From Dyella humicola (GTDB taxonomy: Bacteria > Pseudomonadota > Gammaproteobacteria > Xanthomonadales > Rhodanobacteraceae): a DNA stretch of 64,000 nt. How positions within the stretch are numbered: the stretch's first letter is position 1; each line of letters starts with the position of its first letter. Both the position numbers and the translations under genes were made by a program. Location of the stretch: NCBI RefSeq assembly GCF_026283945.1, contig NZ_JAPDPC010000003.1:310001-374000 (forward strand), given 5' to 3'. The notes under the pieces are model-generated. The model worked only from the letters and a program-made list of their open reading frames with translations, was not told the origin of the DNA and ran no database searches. This document shows, piece by piece, positions 24,684 to 33,899 of this stretch.

Positions 24684-27440
24684 CTAGTGCGCCTCGTCCC
24701 AGTTGGCTCCCACGCCCGCTTCCACCAGCAGGGGCACGGAGAGTTCCGCCGCACCCGACATGCGCTCAATGACGCCTGCACGCACCGCCTCGACCGCGTC
24801 CTTGCGCACCTCGAAGACCAGTTCGTCGTGCACCTGCATCAGCATGTGGGCATCGTCGCGTTGCTGCAGCCAGGGATGCACGGCGAGCATGGCGCGCTTG
24901 ATGATGTCGGCGGCGGTGCCCTGCATGGGTGCGTTGACGGCGGCGCGTTCGGCACCGGCGCGCAGGGCCTGGTTGCGCGAGGTGAGGTTCTCCAGGTACA
25001 GCCGGCGGCCGAACAAGGTCTGCACATAGCCGTCGCGGTGCGCCTGCTCGCGGGTGGCGTCCATGAAGGCGCGCACGCCCGGATAGCGCGAGAAGTAGCG
25101 CGCCATGTAGTCGCTGGCTTCGCCACGATCCACGCCGAGCTGACGGGCCAGCCCGAACGCGCTCATGCCATACATCAGGCCGAAGTTGATGGCCTTGGCG
25201 GCACGACGCTGGTTGGCGCTGACTTCTTCGGGCTTGAGGCCAAACACTTCGGCGGCCGTGGCCCGATGCACGTCGCCGCCTTCGTGGAAGGCCTTGAGCA
25301 GCCCTTCGTCGCCAGAGAGGTGGGCCATGATGCGCAATTCGATCTGCGAATAGTCCGCCGCCAGCACCACCCAGCCTTCCGGTGCCACGAACGCCTGGCG
25401 TATGCGCCGACCTTCCTCGGTGCGTACCGGGATGTTCTGCAGGTTGGGATCGGACGAGGAGATACGCCCCGTCGCCACCGCACCCTGGTGGTAGCTGGTA
25501 TGCACGCGACCCGTACGCGGGTTGACCATCTCGGCCAACTTGTCGGTATAGGTCGAACGCAGCTTGGCCAGGCCGCGGTAGTCAAGAATCAGGCGTGGCA
25601 GCGGGTGGTCGTCGGCGATGGCGTCCAGCGCTTCCTCATTCGTCGACGGCTGGCCCGTGGGGGTCTTCAGCTTGGCCCGCAGACCAAGTTCGTCGAACAG
25701 GATGGCCTGCAGCTGCTTGGGCGAGTCGAGATTGAACTCGCGGCCGGCGCTCTTCCAGGCTTCCCGCTGCAGTTCAAGCATGCGCTTGCCCAAGTGCTGG
25801 CTCTGCTTGCGCAACTCGCTCACGTCGATCAGCACGCCGCGCTGTTCCATCGCGGCCAGCACGGGAACGAGTGGAATCTCGATATCCTCGTAGACCGCGC
25901 GTAGGGCGGGGATGCTTTCAAGCTTTGGCCACAGTGCGTGATGCAGGCGCAGCGTCACGTCGGCATCTTCGGCGGCGTAGCGGCAAGCCGTATCCAGATC
26001 GACTTGGGAGAACGAGATCTGTTTGGCGCCCTTGCCGGCGACCTGCTCGTACTTGACGGTTTCGTAGCCAAGGTACTTCCGCGCCAGCGAATCCATGTCG
26101 TGGCGCGTGGCGGTGGCGTTCCATATATAGGACTCCAGCATGGAGTCGTGCCTGAGCCCCTGCACGGCAATGCCGTAGTGCGACAGGATGTTGATGTCGT
26201 ACTTCGCGTGCTGGCCCAGCTTCGGCCGGGCGGGGTCTTCAAAGAACGGCTTCAAGGCAGCGAGCACCTGATCGCGCGGTAGCTGCGCCGGTGCCCCCGG
26301 GTAATCGTGGGTGAGTGGCACGTAGCAGGCATGTCCCGGTTCCACCGACAGGCTGAGGCCGACGATATCGGCCTGCATGGCGTCGATCGAGGTGGTCTCG
26401 GTATCGAACGCGATCAGCGGTGCGCTGGCGATCTTCGCCAGCCAGCTATCGAATTGAGCCTGTGTGGTCACCAGCTCGTACTGACCTTCCATCGCCAGAT
26501 GCTGGTCGAGTAGGAGCGCACCCTGTACGCGATGCTCTTCGGTGGCAGCCGCCGGGTTCGAGTCGCGCACAGGGTGCGCTCCTGCAGGAGAGGCGGCTTC
26601 GTTGTCGAGCTCCTTCAACGCGGCCTTGAACTCGTAGCGTGTAAACAACTCGCGCAGCTGCTCCAGGTGGCGTTCGTGCAGGGCGAGATCCGTCACCGTC
26701 ACATCCAGCGGCACGTCCGTCTTGATCGTCACCAGCTCGCGCGACAGCGGCAGTTGCGGCAGCGCCGCGCGCAGGCTCTCGCCGATCTTGCCGCCGATTT
26801 TGTCCGCGTTCGCGATGAGCTGGTCCAAGGTGCCGTATTCGGCCAGCCATTTCGCCGCCGTCTTGGGGCCGCACTTGGGTACGCCCGGCACGTTGTCGAC
26901 GGTATCGCCGGTGAGTGAGAGGAAGTCGACGATTTGCGCCGGCTCCACGCCGAATTTTTCCATCACGCCCGCGCTGTCGGTGGTCGTGTTGGTCATGGTG
27001 TTGACCAGGGTGACGCCGGGTCGCACGAGCTGGGCGAGATCTTTGTCGCCGGTGGAAATCTCCACCTCGATGCCTTGGGCATGCGCCTGCTCGGTCAGCG
27101 TGCCGATCACGTCATCTGCTTCCACGCCGCTCACCCGCAGGATCGGGAAGCCGAGTGCGCTGACAATGGCGAGCATGGGGTCGACCTGCGCGCGCAGGTC
27201 GTCTGGCATTGGTGGGCGATTGGCCTTGTACTGGTCGTAGAGCTCGTTGCGAAAAGTAGGCCCCGGCGCATCGCTGACGAAGGCGACATGGTCGGGTCTG
27301 GCCTTCAGCGTCGCGCGCAGCATGTTGACCACGCCGAACAGCGCACCGGTGGGTTCGCCGTGCGAGTTGCTCAGCGGTGGCAACGCGTGGAAGGCGCGAT
27401 AGAGGTAGGACGAACCGTCGATAAGAATGAGCTTGGCCAT
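24684..27440 (-). CDS. polA: DNA polymerase I
   Basis: 918 residues (E. coli 928). Three domains: the N-terminal 5'-3' exonuclease (ILIDGSSYLYRAFHALPP, then GVEADDVIGTL and STGDKDLAQLV); the central 3'-5' exonuclease, with the proofreading residues D and E preserved in IAFDTETTSIDAM; and the C-terminal family A polymerase with VLAADYSQIELRIMAHLSGD, RRAAKAINFGLMYGMSAFGL and LMQVHDELVFEV. It fills gaps in excision repair and removes Okazaki primers. It is divergent from the DUF2782 gene and followed by the sX13-like RNA, echoing spot 42 behind polA in enterics. Confidence 0.98.
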   Translation of the reverse strand: MAKLILIDGSSYLYRAFHALPPLSNSHGEPTGALFGVVNMLRATLKARPDHVAFVSDAPGPTFRNELYDQYKANRPPMPDDLRAQVDPMLAIVSALGFPILRVSGVEADDVIGTLTEQAHAQGIEVEISTGDKDLAQLVRPGVTLVNTMTNTTTDSAGVMEKFGVEPAQIVDFLSLTGDTVDNVPGVPKCGPKTAAKWLAEYGTLDQLIANADKIGGKIGESLRAALPQLPLSRELVTIKTDVPLDVTVTDLALHERHLEQLRELFTRYEFKAALKELDNEAASPAGAHPVRDSNPAAATEEHRVQGALLLDQHLAMEGQYELVTTQAQFDSWLAKIASAPLIAFDTETTSIDAMQADIVGLSLSVEPGHACYVPLTHDYPGAPAQLPRDQVLAALKPFFEDPARPKLGQHAKYDINILSHYGIAVQGLRHDSMLESYIWNATATRHDMDSLARKYLGYETVKYEQVAGKGAKQISFSQVDLDTACRYAAEDADVTLRLHHALWPKLESIPALRAVYEDIEIPLVPVLAAMEQRGVLIDVSELRKQSQHLGKRMLELQREAWKSAGREFNLDSPKQLQAILFDELGLRAKLKTPTGQPSTNEEALDAIADDHPLPRLILDYRGLAKLRSTYTDKLAEMVNPRTGRVHTSYHQGAVATGRISSSDPNLQNIPVRTEEGRRIRQAFVAPEGWVVLAADYSQIELRIMAHLSGDEGLLKAFHEGGDVHRATAAEVFGLKPEEVSANQRRAAKAINFGLMYGMSAFGLARQLGVDRGEASDYMARYFSRYPGVRAFMDATREQAHRDGYVQTLFGRRLYLENLTSRNQALRAGAERAAVNAPMQGTAADIIKRAMLAVHPWLQQRDDAHMLMQVHDELVFEVRKDAVEAVRAGVIERMSGAAELSVPLLVEAGVGANWDEAH

Positions 27441-27536
27441 GCCGGGGATTGTCGCATGCGAGGGGTGGCGGCCTGCGATTCACGAGCCGCATCGCTACGC
27501 GCTGCTATGCTTTGGTTTCATCAGGAGGCCGTCATC

Positions 27537-28046
27537 ATGAAACCTGTCGCGTTGTTCATCGTTCTTGGCGCCGCGGTCGCATCCCAAGCGTTCGCCCAGA
27601 CCGCAGGCTTCCCGCCCGCACCGCCGCCGCCCGGCATGAATGATCCGGGCGTGAAGGCAGTAGCACCTCCCGCAGCGACACCGGCATCCGCAGCACAGAC
27701 CGCGCAGCCGGCCCAGCAAGCGCAGGCCGCGTCGAACAGTGCAGCCGCTCGCCCGGGCCAGCCCGCGCTGCCGGCCATGCAGGAGCCGCGCGACGCCATG
27801 GGCCAGGCACCGCCGCAGGTGACCGTGCGCAAGCAAGGTGACGACACCATCCAGGAGTACCGCCGCAGCGGCCAGCTCTACATGGTGGTGGTGACGCCGA
27901 AGAATGGCATCTCGCAGACCTACACCGTCGACCAAAAGGGCGCCTGGACCAATGCGGGTGGCGAGCCGGTGAAGCCCGTGATGTACAAGGTGCTGGAGTG
28001 GGGCAAGGGCAAGTCCGCCGAGGATCAGGACAGCGGCGGCCAATGA
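27537..28046 (+). CDS. DUF2782-family secreted protein
   Basis: 169 residues. Signal peptide MKPVALFIVLGAAVASQAFAQ, then a Pro/Ala/Gln-rich linker to about residue 90. The conserved C-terminal domain contains QVTVRKQGDDTIQEYRRSGQLYMVVVTPKNG and GEPVKPVMYKVLEWG. The domain is known mainly from beta- and gammaproteobacteria, typically beside polA; function unknown. AGGAGG at 27523-27528, eight bases from the ATG, fixes the start, although the frame is open far upstream through polA antisense. Confidence 0.85.
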   Translation: MKPVALFIVLGAAVASQAFAQTAGFPPAPPPPGMNDPGVKAVAPPAATPASAAQTAQPAQQAQAASNSAAARPGQPALPAMQEPRDAMGQAPPQVTVRKQGDDTIQEYRRSGQLYMVVVTPKNGISQTYTVDQKGAWTNAGGEPVKPVMYKVLEWGKGKSAEDQDSGGQ

Positions 28047-28104
28047 GCCGCCTGTCGGCCATCGACGGACGCCGGGTTATGACGCTTCGCGCGGTGGGTC
28101 GGCT

Positions 28105-28536
28105 GTGAACCTGCGGGAGAGCTGGCTGCTCTTCGCACTGGGTTCGGCGTTCTTCGCCGCGTTGACGGCGCTGTTTGGCAAGCTGGGTGTGGCGGGGATC
28201 AATTCGAATCTCGCCACCTTCATCCGCACCATCGTGATCCTGCTGGTGACCGCCGGCATCCTCAGCCTGCGCAACGAATGGGCTCGCCCCACCGGGCTGC
28301 CGATCAACAGCTGGGTCTTCCTTGTCCTTTCGGGCATCGCCACCGGCTTGTCATGGCTTTGCTACTACCGCGCACTGCAATTGGGACCGGTGAGCAAGGT
28401 GGCACCCATCGACAAGCTCAGCGTGGCCATCGCCATCGTGTTTGGCGTGCTTTTGCTCGGCGAGCAGTTGAGTTGGTCACTGGTGATCGGCGGCGGGCTG
28501 ATCGTTGCCGGCGCCATCGTCATTGCCGTGTTCTGA
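28105..28536 (+). CDS. EamA-family single-domain permease
   Basis: 143 residues, five predicted transmembrane helices, GTG start. It corresponds to one half of a ten-helix DMT/EamA transporter, with the signatures AALTALFGKLGVAGINSNLATFIRT and YRALQLGPVSKVAPIDKLSVA. Half-size EamA proteins of about 140 residues are a known subgroup that must dimerise. Substrate unknown. It lies 58 bp after the DUF2782 gene on the same strand and probably shares its transcript; it converges on the GST gene. Confidence 0.82.
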   Translation: MNLRESWLLFALGSAFFAALTALFGKLGVAGINSNLATFIRTIVILLVTAGILSLRNEWARPTGLPINSWVFLVLSGIATGLSWLCYYRALQLGPVSKVAPIDKLSVAIAIVFGVLLLGEQLSWSLVIGGGLIVAGAIVIAVF

Positions 28537-28546
28537 TCGAGGATCG

Positions 28547-29257
28547 CTACGCGTCGTCCAGCTCCGGATAGTGACGGAAGATGTCGTCCTCGTTGAACGG
28601 TACGCGTCGCGGCGAGGCGAGATAAGCGGCAAGCCGGGGTCTCGCGGCGACACGCTCGCTCAGGGAGCGTAGACGTGAAGTGTGTCGACGAAGCCGCTTC
28701 ATCGCGAGGGGAAAGGCGTAGTCCAGCCCCGCCATCAGCTGGAACAGGGATACATCCACATACGAATGGTTTCGGCCAACGGCATGGTGCCCGTCGCCGC
28801 GTGCCAGCACCTGTTCGAAGTAGTCGATGAATTTCGGCAGCCGCTGCGTACGGAACGCTTCCGCGCGTTTGCGCGCTTCCATCCGCTGATCCTCGAAGTA
28901 CTGATCCATCGCAATCGGATGGTGGGTATCGTGCACTTCCGCGACCAAATCGGCGATGGTGAGCTGCAACTGCAGTGCAAAACACTTGCTGGCTACCGAT
29001 GAGGGCACCAGACCGTGCCGCGGGGCAAGAAAAGCGAGGATGTTCGGTGTCTGCGCAATCACCAGCTTGCCGGCCTGCAGAAAGGGTGGGGCAAACGGCA
29101 ACGCGCCCGGTTGTTCGCCACCAAGAAACCGCGTCATGACGCCATCCCCCTGGTCGCGTGCCACATCGACATAGGTGGCGCCGGCATCTTCCAAGGCCAG
29201 GCGCACGAATTCGCCGCGACCCTGGATACCCGTCCAGTAGAACAGTTCGTAGCGCAT
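28547..29257 (-). CDS. Glutathione S-transferase family protein
   Basis: 236 residues. Thioredoxin-fold N-terminal domain beginning MRYELFYWTGIQGRGEFVRLALEDAG, with Tyr at a position used by Tyr-type GSTs and the glutathione-binding AQTPNILAFL near residue 70. An all-helical C-terminal domain contains YVDVSLFQLMAGLDYAF. It resembles the sigma/mu-like GSTs of proteobacteria. It presumably conjugates or reduces electrophiles using glutathione in the cytoplasm. It stands alone, convergent with the EamA gene; no operator was noticed. Confidence 0.85.
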   Translation of the reverse strand: MRYELFYWTGIQGRGEFVRLALEDAGATYVDVARDQGDGVMTRFLGGEQPGALPFAPPFLQAGKLVIAQTPNILAFLAPRHGLVPSSVASKCFALQLQLTIADLVAEVHDTHHPIAMDQYFEDQRMEARKRAEAFRTQRLPKFIDYFEQVLARGDGHHAVGRNHSYVDVSLFQLMAGLDYAFPLAMKRLRRHTSRLRSLSERVAARPRLAAYLASPRRVPFNEDDIFRHYPELDDA

Positions 29258-29320
29258 CGTCTGGCCCGATGGTGTCGGAGGGCCAAGGCTAGCTTCGGTC
29301 CGTTCAAGCTTGCGTGAGCA

Positions 29321-30220
29321 TTACTCGGCAGGCATCGACGGCCACGCAGCAGCGAGTGCGCGCAGTCGTTCCCACACCAGTGCAGCGAGCGGCGACAGAG
29401 AGCGCTGGCGCCGCTTCAGCAGCACGACATTGCGATGTTCTGTCGGCGTCAGTGGCCGCGTCACCAAGGTGTCCGGCGCAGGTGCCAACGCCGGACTGAC
29501 ACTGATGCCCAGACCCGCCTCCACCATGCGAAACGCCGTGAGGGTATGACCGGTCTGCTGCACGATGTCGACCTCGATGCCGCGGCTGGCGAGCGCGTGA
29601 TCGATCAGTCGACGGCTGCCGGAGGAATAGTCGAGCAGCACCAGGCGCTGACCGCGCAGCTTGCGCCACGGCACCCGCTCCAACTGCGCCAACGGATGGT
29701 CGGGTCGGCATACCAGCACGAAGGGGTCACGCAGAATCAGTTCGCTATCGAATTCACCACTCGGCGGTGGATCGATGGCGAGGCCGAAATCCACTTCGCC
29801 GCCGCGCACGCTGTCCAGCACCATCGTTTGCGCCTCGTCGTGCAGTTGGATGGTGAGATCGGGATAGCGCCGGATGCAGTCGGCAATGCATGGCGGCATC
29901 AAGCCGGCCGACAAGGTGGGTACGGATGCCACGTGCACCTTGCCGTGTCGGCGCTCGCTTTCGGAGTGGACATGACTGAGCACGCCTTCCAACTCCTCGA
30001 GCACGCGGCTGATCGCGTTCTCCAGATAGCGCCCCGCATCCGTGGGCACTACTTCCCGCGTGTTCCGGTCAAACAGTTTCAGGCCCAGATCCGCCTCCAG
30101 TTCGGCCACATGCCGGCTCACGGCTGGCTGGCTCAGGTGCAGGCTCTCCGCTGCGCGCCGGAAGTGCTGCTGCTGGGCCACGGCGAGGAATACACGAAGC
30201 TGGCGCAGGGTGATATTCAT
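29321..30220 (-). CDS. LysR-family transcriptional regulator
   Basis: 299 residues. N-terminal winged helix MNITLRQLRVFLAVAQQQHFRRAAESLHLSQPAVSRHVAELEADLG in the canonical LysR form (quoted in pieces: helix-turn-helix around AAESLHLSQPAVSRHVAELE). A two-lobed effector domain includes VHVASVPTLSAGLMP and FGLAIDPPPSGEFD. It is divergent from a bile-acid:sodium-symporter-family gene 95 bp away, so it probably regulates that gene and itself in response to the transported solute. Confidence 0.9.
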   Translation of the reverse strand: MNITLRQLRVFLAVAQQQHFRRAAESLHLSQPAVSRHVAELEADLGLKLFDRNTREVVPTDAGRYLENAISRVLEELEGVLSHVHSESERRHGKVHVASVPTLSAGLMPPCIADCIRRYPDLTIQLHDEAQTMVLDSVRGGEVDFGLAIDPPPSGEFDSELILRDPFVLVCRPDHPLAQLERVPWRKLRGQRLVLLDYSSGSRRLIDHALASRGIEVDIVQQTGHTLTAFRMVEAGLGISVSPALAPAPDTLVTRPLTPTEHRNVVLLKRRQRSLSPLAALVWERLRALAAAWPSMPAE

Positions 30221-30225
30221 AACGG

Positions 30226-30266
30226 GATGATATCAATGAATCCGATAATACGAATGGATTAATGAA
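30226..30266. promoter_or_regulatory. Candidate LysR-type binding site in the divergent spacer
   Basis: An AT-rich patch in a GC-rich background with the interrupted inverted repeat AATCC (30239-30243) and GGATT (30256-30260). Flanking bases extend it imperfectly (TCAATGAATCC against GGATTAATGA). This is the usual place and style of a LysR site; weak evidence. Confidence 0.4.
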
Positions 30267-30314
30267 TGGGGCGGCGTTCCAATAACGGCCTCTCGCGTAA
30301 TCCGGCTTCCGGTC

Positions 30315-31322
30315 ATGTCACTGAGTCGCTTCCTTCCCGATCGCTTCACCTGCGCCCTGGTGGTCACGGTCACCCTGGCCAGTCTGCTGCCTTGTCGCGG
30401 CCACGTGGCCGGCGCCTTCGAGGTGGTTACGGACCTGGCCATCGCGCTGCTGTTCTTCCTGCATGGCGCCAAGCTGTCGCGCGAGGCCGTGGTGGCTGGG
30501 ATGACCCACTGGCGCCTGCACCTCACGGTGCTCGCCAGCACCTTCGTGTTGTTTCCCGTGCTTGGCCTGCTGTTGCGTCCGGTGCTGTCGCCGCTGGTGA
30601 CGCCGTCGCTGTACCTGGGCGTGCTGTTCCTGTGCACGCTGCCTTCCACGGTGCAGTCGTCCATCGCCTTCACCTCGATGGCGCGCGGCAATATTCCGGC
30701 CGCGATTTGTGCGGCATCCGCTTCCAGCTTGCTTGGCATCTTCATCACGCCGCTGCTGGTGGGCGTGATGCTGGAGTCGCACGGCCAGGGTGGCATGAGC
30801 TGGGATGCCGTAGGCGGCATCGTGCTGCAGCTGCTGGTGCCCTTTATCGCGGGCCAGGTGGCACAGCGCTGGATCGGCCCGTGGGTAAGCCGCAATCGTG
30901 CATTGCTTGCCTATGTGGACCAGGGTTCGATCCTGTTGGTGGTGTACACGGCGTTCAGTGCGGCGGTGCTGCAAGGCCTTTGGAAGCAGATGCCGCTGCC
31001 GGTGCTTGGTGGCTTGTTGGGGGTCAACGCGGTGCTGCTTGCGATTGCGCTGCTGGTGACGCGTTACGGCGCGCGTGCGCTGGGCTTTGGGCGCGAGGAC
31101 GAGATCACCATCGTGTTCTGCGGTTCGAAGAAGAGCCTGGCCAGTGGCGTGCCGATGGCGAAGGTGTTGTTCGCAGGTCATCCGCTGGGCGCGATCGTGC
31201 TGCCGATCATGCTGTTCCATCAGATCCAGCTGATGACTTGTGCGGTGCTGGCGCGGCGCTATGCGGAGCGGGCGCGAAGGATTGAACTGGACGTGGAGGC
31301 GGATGGCGCTACGCGCGCTTGA
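30315..31322 (+). CDS. Bile acid:sodium symporter family (BASS/SBF-like) transporter
   Basis: 335 residues, nine to ten predicted transmembrane helices. Motifs: AIALLFFLHGAKLSREAV near residue 45, LCTLPSTVQSSIAFTSMARGN near 110 and FCGSKKSLASGVPMAKVLF near 270. These fit the SBF-like (YfeH) branch of the bile acid:sodium symporter superfamily. Members carry organic anions with sodium; the bacterial substrate is unknown. Divergent from the LysR regulator. The C-terminal tail is short and charged, and the gene is followed by REP-like palindromes. Confidence 0.88.
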   Translation: MSLSRFLPDRFTCALVVTVTLASLLPCRGHVAGAFEVVTDLAIALLFFLHGAKLSREAVVAGMTHWRLHLTVLASTFVLFPVLGLLLRPVLSPLVTPSLYLGVLFLCTLPSTVQSSIAFTSMARGNIPAAICAASASSLLGIFITPLLVGVMLESHGQGGMSWDAVGGIVLQLLVPFIAGQVAQRWIGPWVSRNRALLAYVDQGSILLVVYTAFSAAVLQGLWKQMPLPVLGGLLGVNAVLLAIALLVTRYGARALGFGREDEITIVFCGSKKSLASGVPMAKVLFAGHPLGAIVLPIMLFHQIQLMTCAVLARRYAERARRIELDVEADGATRA

Positions 31323-31345
31323 GCCTTGGTTTGTTCTCACGTGAA

Positions 31346-31390
31346 GGTAGCGAAGCTACCTCTCACCGACATCCCCGCGAACGCGGGGAT
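31346..31390. repeat. REP-like double hairpin
   Basis: Two small palindromes in tandem: GGTAGC (31346-31351) with GCTACC (31355-31360), and ATCCCCGC (31371-31378) with GCGGGGAT (31383-31390) followed by CCAG. The second belongs to the same intergenic style as the element at 6201-6220 (ATCCC...GGGAT CCAG context). Confidence 0.65.
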
Positions 31391-31496
31391 CCAGTGCGTT
31401 TCGCTCTTGTGCGCGCCGGTCGCGGCATCGCAGCAGCCGAGCAAGAAAACCACGGGCTCAAACAGCGCCACCGCGAGTACCTGCCCCTCACCCCAA

Positions 31497-31519
31497 CCCT
31501 CTCCCCTTTGGGGAGAGGG
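31497..31519. terminator. Hairpin downstream of purH, dispersed-repeat type
   Basis: Perfect 10-bp arms CCCTCTCCCC (31497-31506) and GGGGAGAGGG (31510-31519) with loop TTT, 17 bp past the purH stop. It lacks a T tract. Together with the adjoining CCTCACCCCAACC it matches the hairpin block at 3082-3114, so it is a copy of the same multi-copy element serving as a transcript end. Confidence 0.6.
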
Positions 31520-31535
31520 AGCTGCAGGGCGTCGA

Positions 31536-33146
31536 TCAATGACGGAAGTGACGAATCCCGGTAAACACCATCGCCATATCGTGCTCATCTGCGGCGGCAA
31601 TCACTTCCGCATCGCGCATCGAGCCACCCGGCTGGATCACGGCGCGAATACCCGCCGCGGCGGCGGCATCGATGCCGTCGCGGAATGGGAAGAACGCGTC
31701 CGAGGCCATCACCGACCCACGCACTTCCAGCTTCTCGTCGGCCGCCTTGATGCCGGCGATTTTCGCGCTGTACACGCGACTCATCTGGCCGGCGCCGATG
31801 CCGATGGTCTGGCGATCGCGGGCATAGACGATGGCATTGCTCTTGACGTACTTGGCCACCTTCCACGCGAAGATCAGGTCGTCGACCTCGGTCGGTGTCG
31901 GTGCGCGCTTGGTGACGATCTTGAGATCGTCGGCGCCGACCATGGCGCGGTCGGCGGTCTGGATCAGCAGGCCGGAACCGACACGGCGCGTATCGTTGCC
32001 GGGATGCGGCTTGGTCAGGTCGCCATCGGCCGGCGGCGGAATTTCCAGCACGCGCACGTTGGTTTTCTTGGCGAAGACCTTGAGCGCCTCGTCTTCATAG
32101 CCAGGGGCGAGCACCACTTCCACGAACTGGCGCTCGACGATGGCGCGTGCCGTGGCCGCGTCCACCACGCGGTTGAACGCGATGATGCCGCCGAAGGCGG
32201 AGGTGGGATCGGTCTGGTAGGCGAGATCGTAGGCGCGGCCGATGCCTTCCAGGCTCACGGCGACGCCGCAGGGATTGGCATGCTTGACGATCACGCAGGC
32301 CGGCTTGGTGAAGCTGCGTACGCATTCCCACGCGGCATCGGAATCAGCGATATTGTTGAACGACAGCTCCTTGCCCTGCCGCTGGCGGAACGTGGCCAGC
32401 GTGCCCGGATGCGGATACATGTCGCGGTAGAACGCGGCCTGCTGATGCGGGTTCTCGCCGTAGCGCAAATCCATCATCTTCACGAAGCGGCCATTGGCCT
32501 GGGCCGGGAAAGCGTCGTGGCCGGCAATGGCGTCGTAGCCATCGTTGAGCTGCAGCGCGGACAGGTAGTCGCTGATGGCGCCGTCATAGTTCGATACGCG
32601 ATTGAACGCGGCGACCGCAAGCTTAAAGCGCGTGGCGCGGGCCAGGCCGCCGCTGGCCTCGATTTCCGCCAGTGCATCCTGGTACTGGTCGGGGGACGTC
32701 AGCACGCCGACGTCGTTCCAGTTCTTGGCGGCGGAACGCAGCATGGCCGGGCCGCCGATGTCGATGTTCTCGATCGCGTCTTCCAGCGCGCAATCAGGCT
32801 TGGCCACCGTCTGCTCGAACGGATAGAGGTTGAGTACGAGCAGGTCGATCGGTGCGATGCCCAGTTCGGCCATCACCGCGTCGTCCGTGCCGCGACGGCC
32901 GAGCAGGCCGCCATGCACCTTCGGGTGCAGCGTCTTGACGCGACCGTCCATGATTTCTGGAAAACCGGTGACGTCGCTGACATCCTTGACCGGGATGCCG
33001 GCATCGCGCAGCGCCTTGGCGCTGCCACCGGTGGAAAGCAGCTCGACGCCGGCCTGGTGCAGCCGCTGACCCAGCGCGATCAGTCCAGTCTTGTCCGAAA
33101 CGCTGAGCAGCGCACGGCGGATAGGGGTAACGGCAGGGGCAGACAT
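31536..33146 (-). CDS. purH: Bifunctional AICAR formyltransferase / IMP cyclohydrolase
   Basis: 536 residues. The N-terminal MGS-like IMP cyclohydrolase domain contains [56 protein letters not shown] and HGGLLGRR. The C-terminal AICAR transformylase domain contains [23 protein letters not shown], RSGxL-like [10 protein letters not shown] and the catalytic-region [13 protein letters not shown]. It carries out the last two steps of purine synthesis. I start at MSAPAVTPI (GGAAG upstream) rather than ten residues earlier. It follows fis, as in many gammaproteobacteria; purD, often next, is absent here. Confidence 0.97.
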   Translation of the reverse strand: MSAPAVTPIRRALLSVSDKTGLIALGQRLHQAGVELLSTGGSAKALRDAGIPVKDVSDVTGFPEIMDGRVKTLHPKVHGGLLGRRGTDDAVMAELGIAPIDLLVLNLYPFEQTVAKPDCALEDAIENIDIGGPAMLRSAAKNWNDVGVLTSPDQYQDALAEIEASGGLARATRFKLAVAAFNRVSNYDGAISDYLSALQLNDGYDAIAGHDAFPAQANGRFVKMMDLRYGENPHQQAAFYRDMYPHPGTLATFRQRQGKELSFNNIADSDAAWECVRSFTKPACVIVKHANPCGVAVSLEGIGRAYDLAYQTDPTSAFGGIIAFNRVVDAATARAIVERQFVEVVLAPGYEDEALKVFAKKTNVRVLEIPPPADGDLTKPHPGNDTRRVGSGLLIQTADRAMVGADDLKIVTKRAPTPTEVDDLIFAWKVAKYVKSNAIVYARDRQTIGIGAGQMSRVYSAKIAGIKAADEKLEVRGSVMASDAFFPFRDGIDAAAAAGIRAVIQPGGSMRDAEVIAAADEHDMAMVFTGIRHFRH

Positions 33147-33310
33147 GGCGGCTTCCAGAGCGGGAGAGCCGAGCATTATAGCGGGCTGGGCCCGAACCGG
33201 CAGAAAGCGCGGCTTGATGCGGGATGGATGGCTAAACGCCGGGAGCTGCGTGGTCTACCGGCCCGAACGCGGGGCACGTGCAGGGCTGAGGTCCGATGGT
33301 TTCGTCAGGC

Positions 33311-33598
33311 TTACAGCAGGCCGTGGGCGGCCAGCTTCTTGCGCAGCGTGGCGCGATTGATACCAAGTACGGCGGCGGCACGGCTCTGGTTGCCGTCGTG
33401 CCAGGCCAGTACTTCGCGCAGGAGGGGGCCTTCGACTTCGCGAATCACGAGCGCGTGCAGACCCTCGTCGCATTCGGTATCGCCGATGTCGGCGAGAAAA
33501 CGGCGGACGGTGCGACTGACGCATTCGCTCAATGCGCTCTGCGACGAAGTCTCCTTAGGGGACTCGCTAGCAGGCAGTCTGACGGCGTTCACTGGCAT
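33311..33598 (-). CDS. fis: Fis-family DNA-binding protein
   Basis: 95 residues, close to the E. coli length of 98. The C-terminal helix-turn-helix WHDGNQSRAAAVLGINRATL followed by RKKLAAHGLL is nearly invariant in Fis; the N-terminal part lacks strong similarity, as usual. It acts as a nucleoid-associated protein and transcriptional modulator during rapid growth. In E. coli fis follows dusB; here it lies between a DUF3426 gene and purH, the order seen in Xanthomonadales. About 160 bp separate it from purH. Confidence 0.93.
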   Translation of the reverse strand: MPVNAVRLPASESPKETSSQSALSECVSRTVRRFLADIGDTECDEGLHALVIREVEGPLLREVLAWHDGNQSRAAAVLGINRATLRKKLAAHGLL

Positions 33599-33899
33599 TT
33601 CCCCTCACGTTCTAATGCGGCGGCTGCGTTGGCCGCTGCAATTGTTGTATGGCAATACCGCGGGCGGCGGCTCGCATGGAACGCCGGGTGCAGCACAAGA
33701 CGAAGGGGCGAGTTTACCCGTGTGTGCCGATAAATTTAAGTCCCTTGCAACGAACAAAGGGTGGGACTTGATGACATCGGCATTTGTCCTATGGACATTT
33801 CGCTGGCGCCTTGGTGGGTTGTGTGCAACGTCCGGCTTGAGCGTATGGATGCCGGCCGGCGATCGCCAGCACAGCTTGTTGGTACAAAGAGTTGGACGG
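33599..33899. promoter_or_regulatory. 301-bp gene-free spacer upstream of fis
   Basis: Presumably the fis-purH promoter region (minus strand). It contains an interrupted palindrome AAGTCCC (33738-33744) and GGGACTT (33763-33769) next to an AT-rich TAAATTTA (33731-33738). I could not decide whether this is an operator, the end of the DUF3426 transcript, or both. No convincing -35/-10 pair was assigned. Confidence 0.4.
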
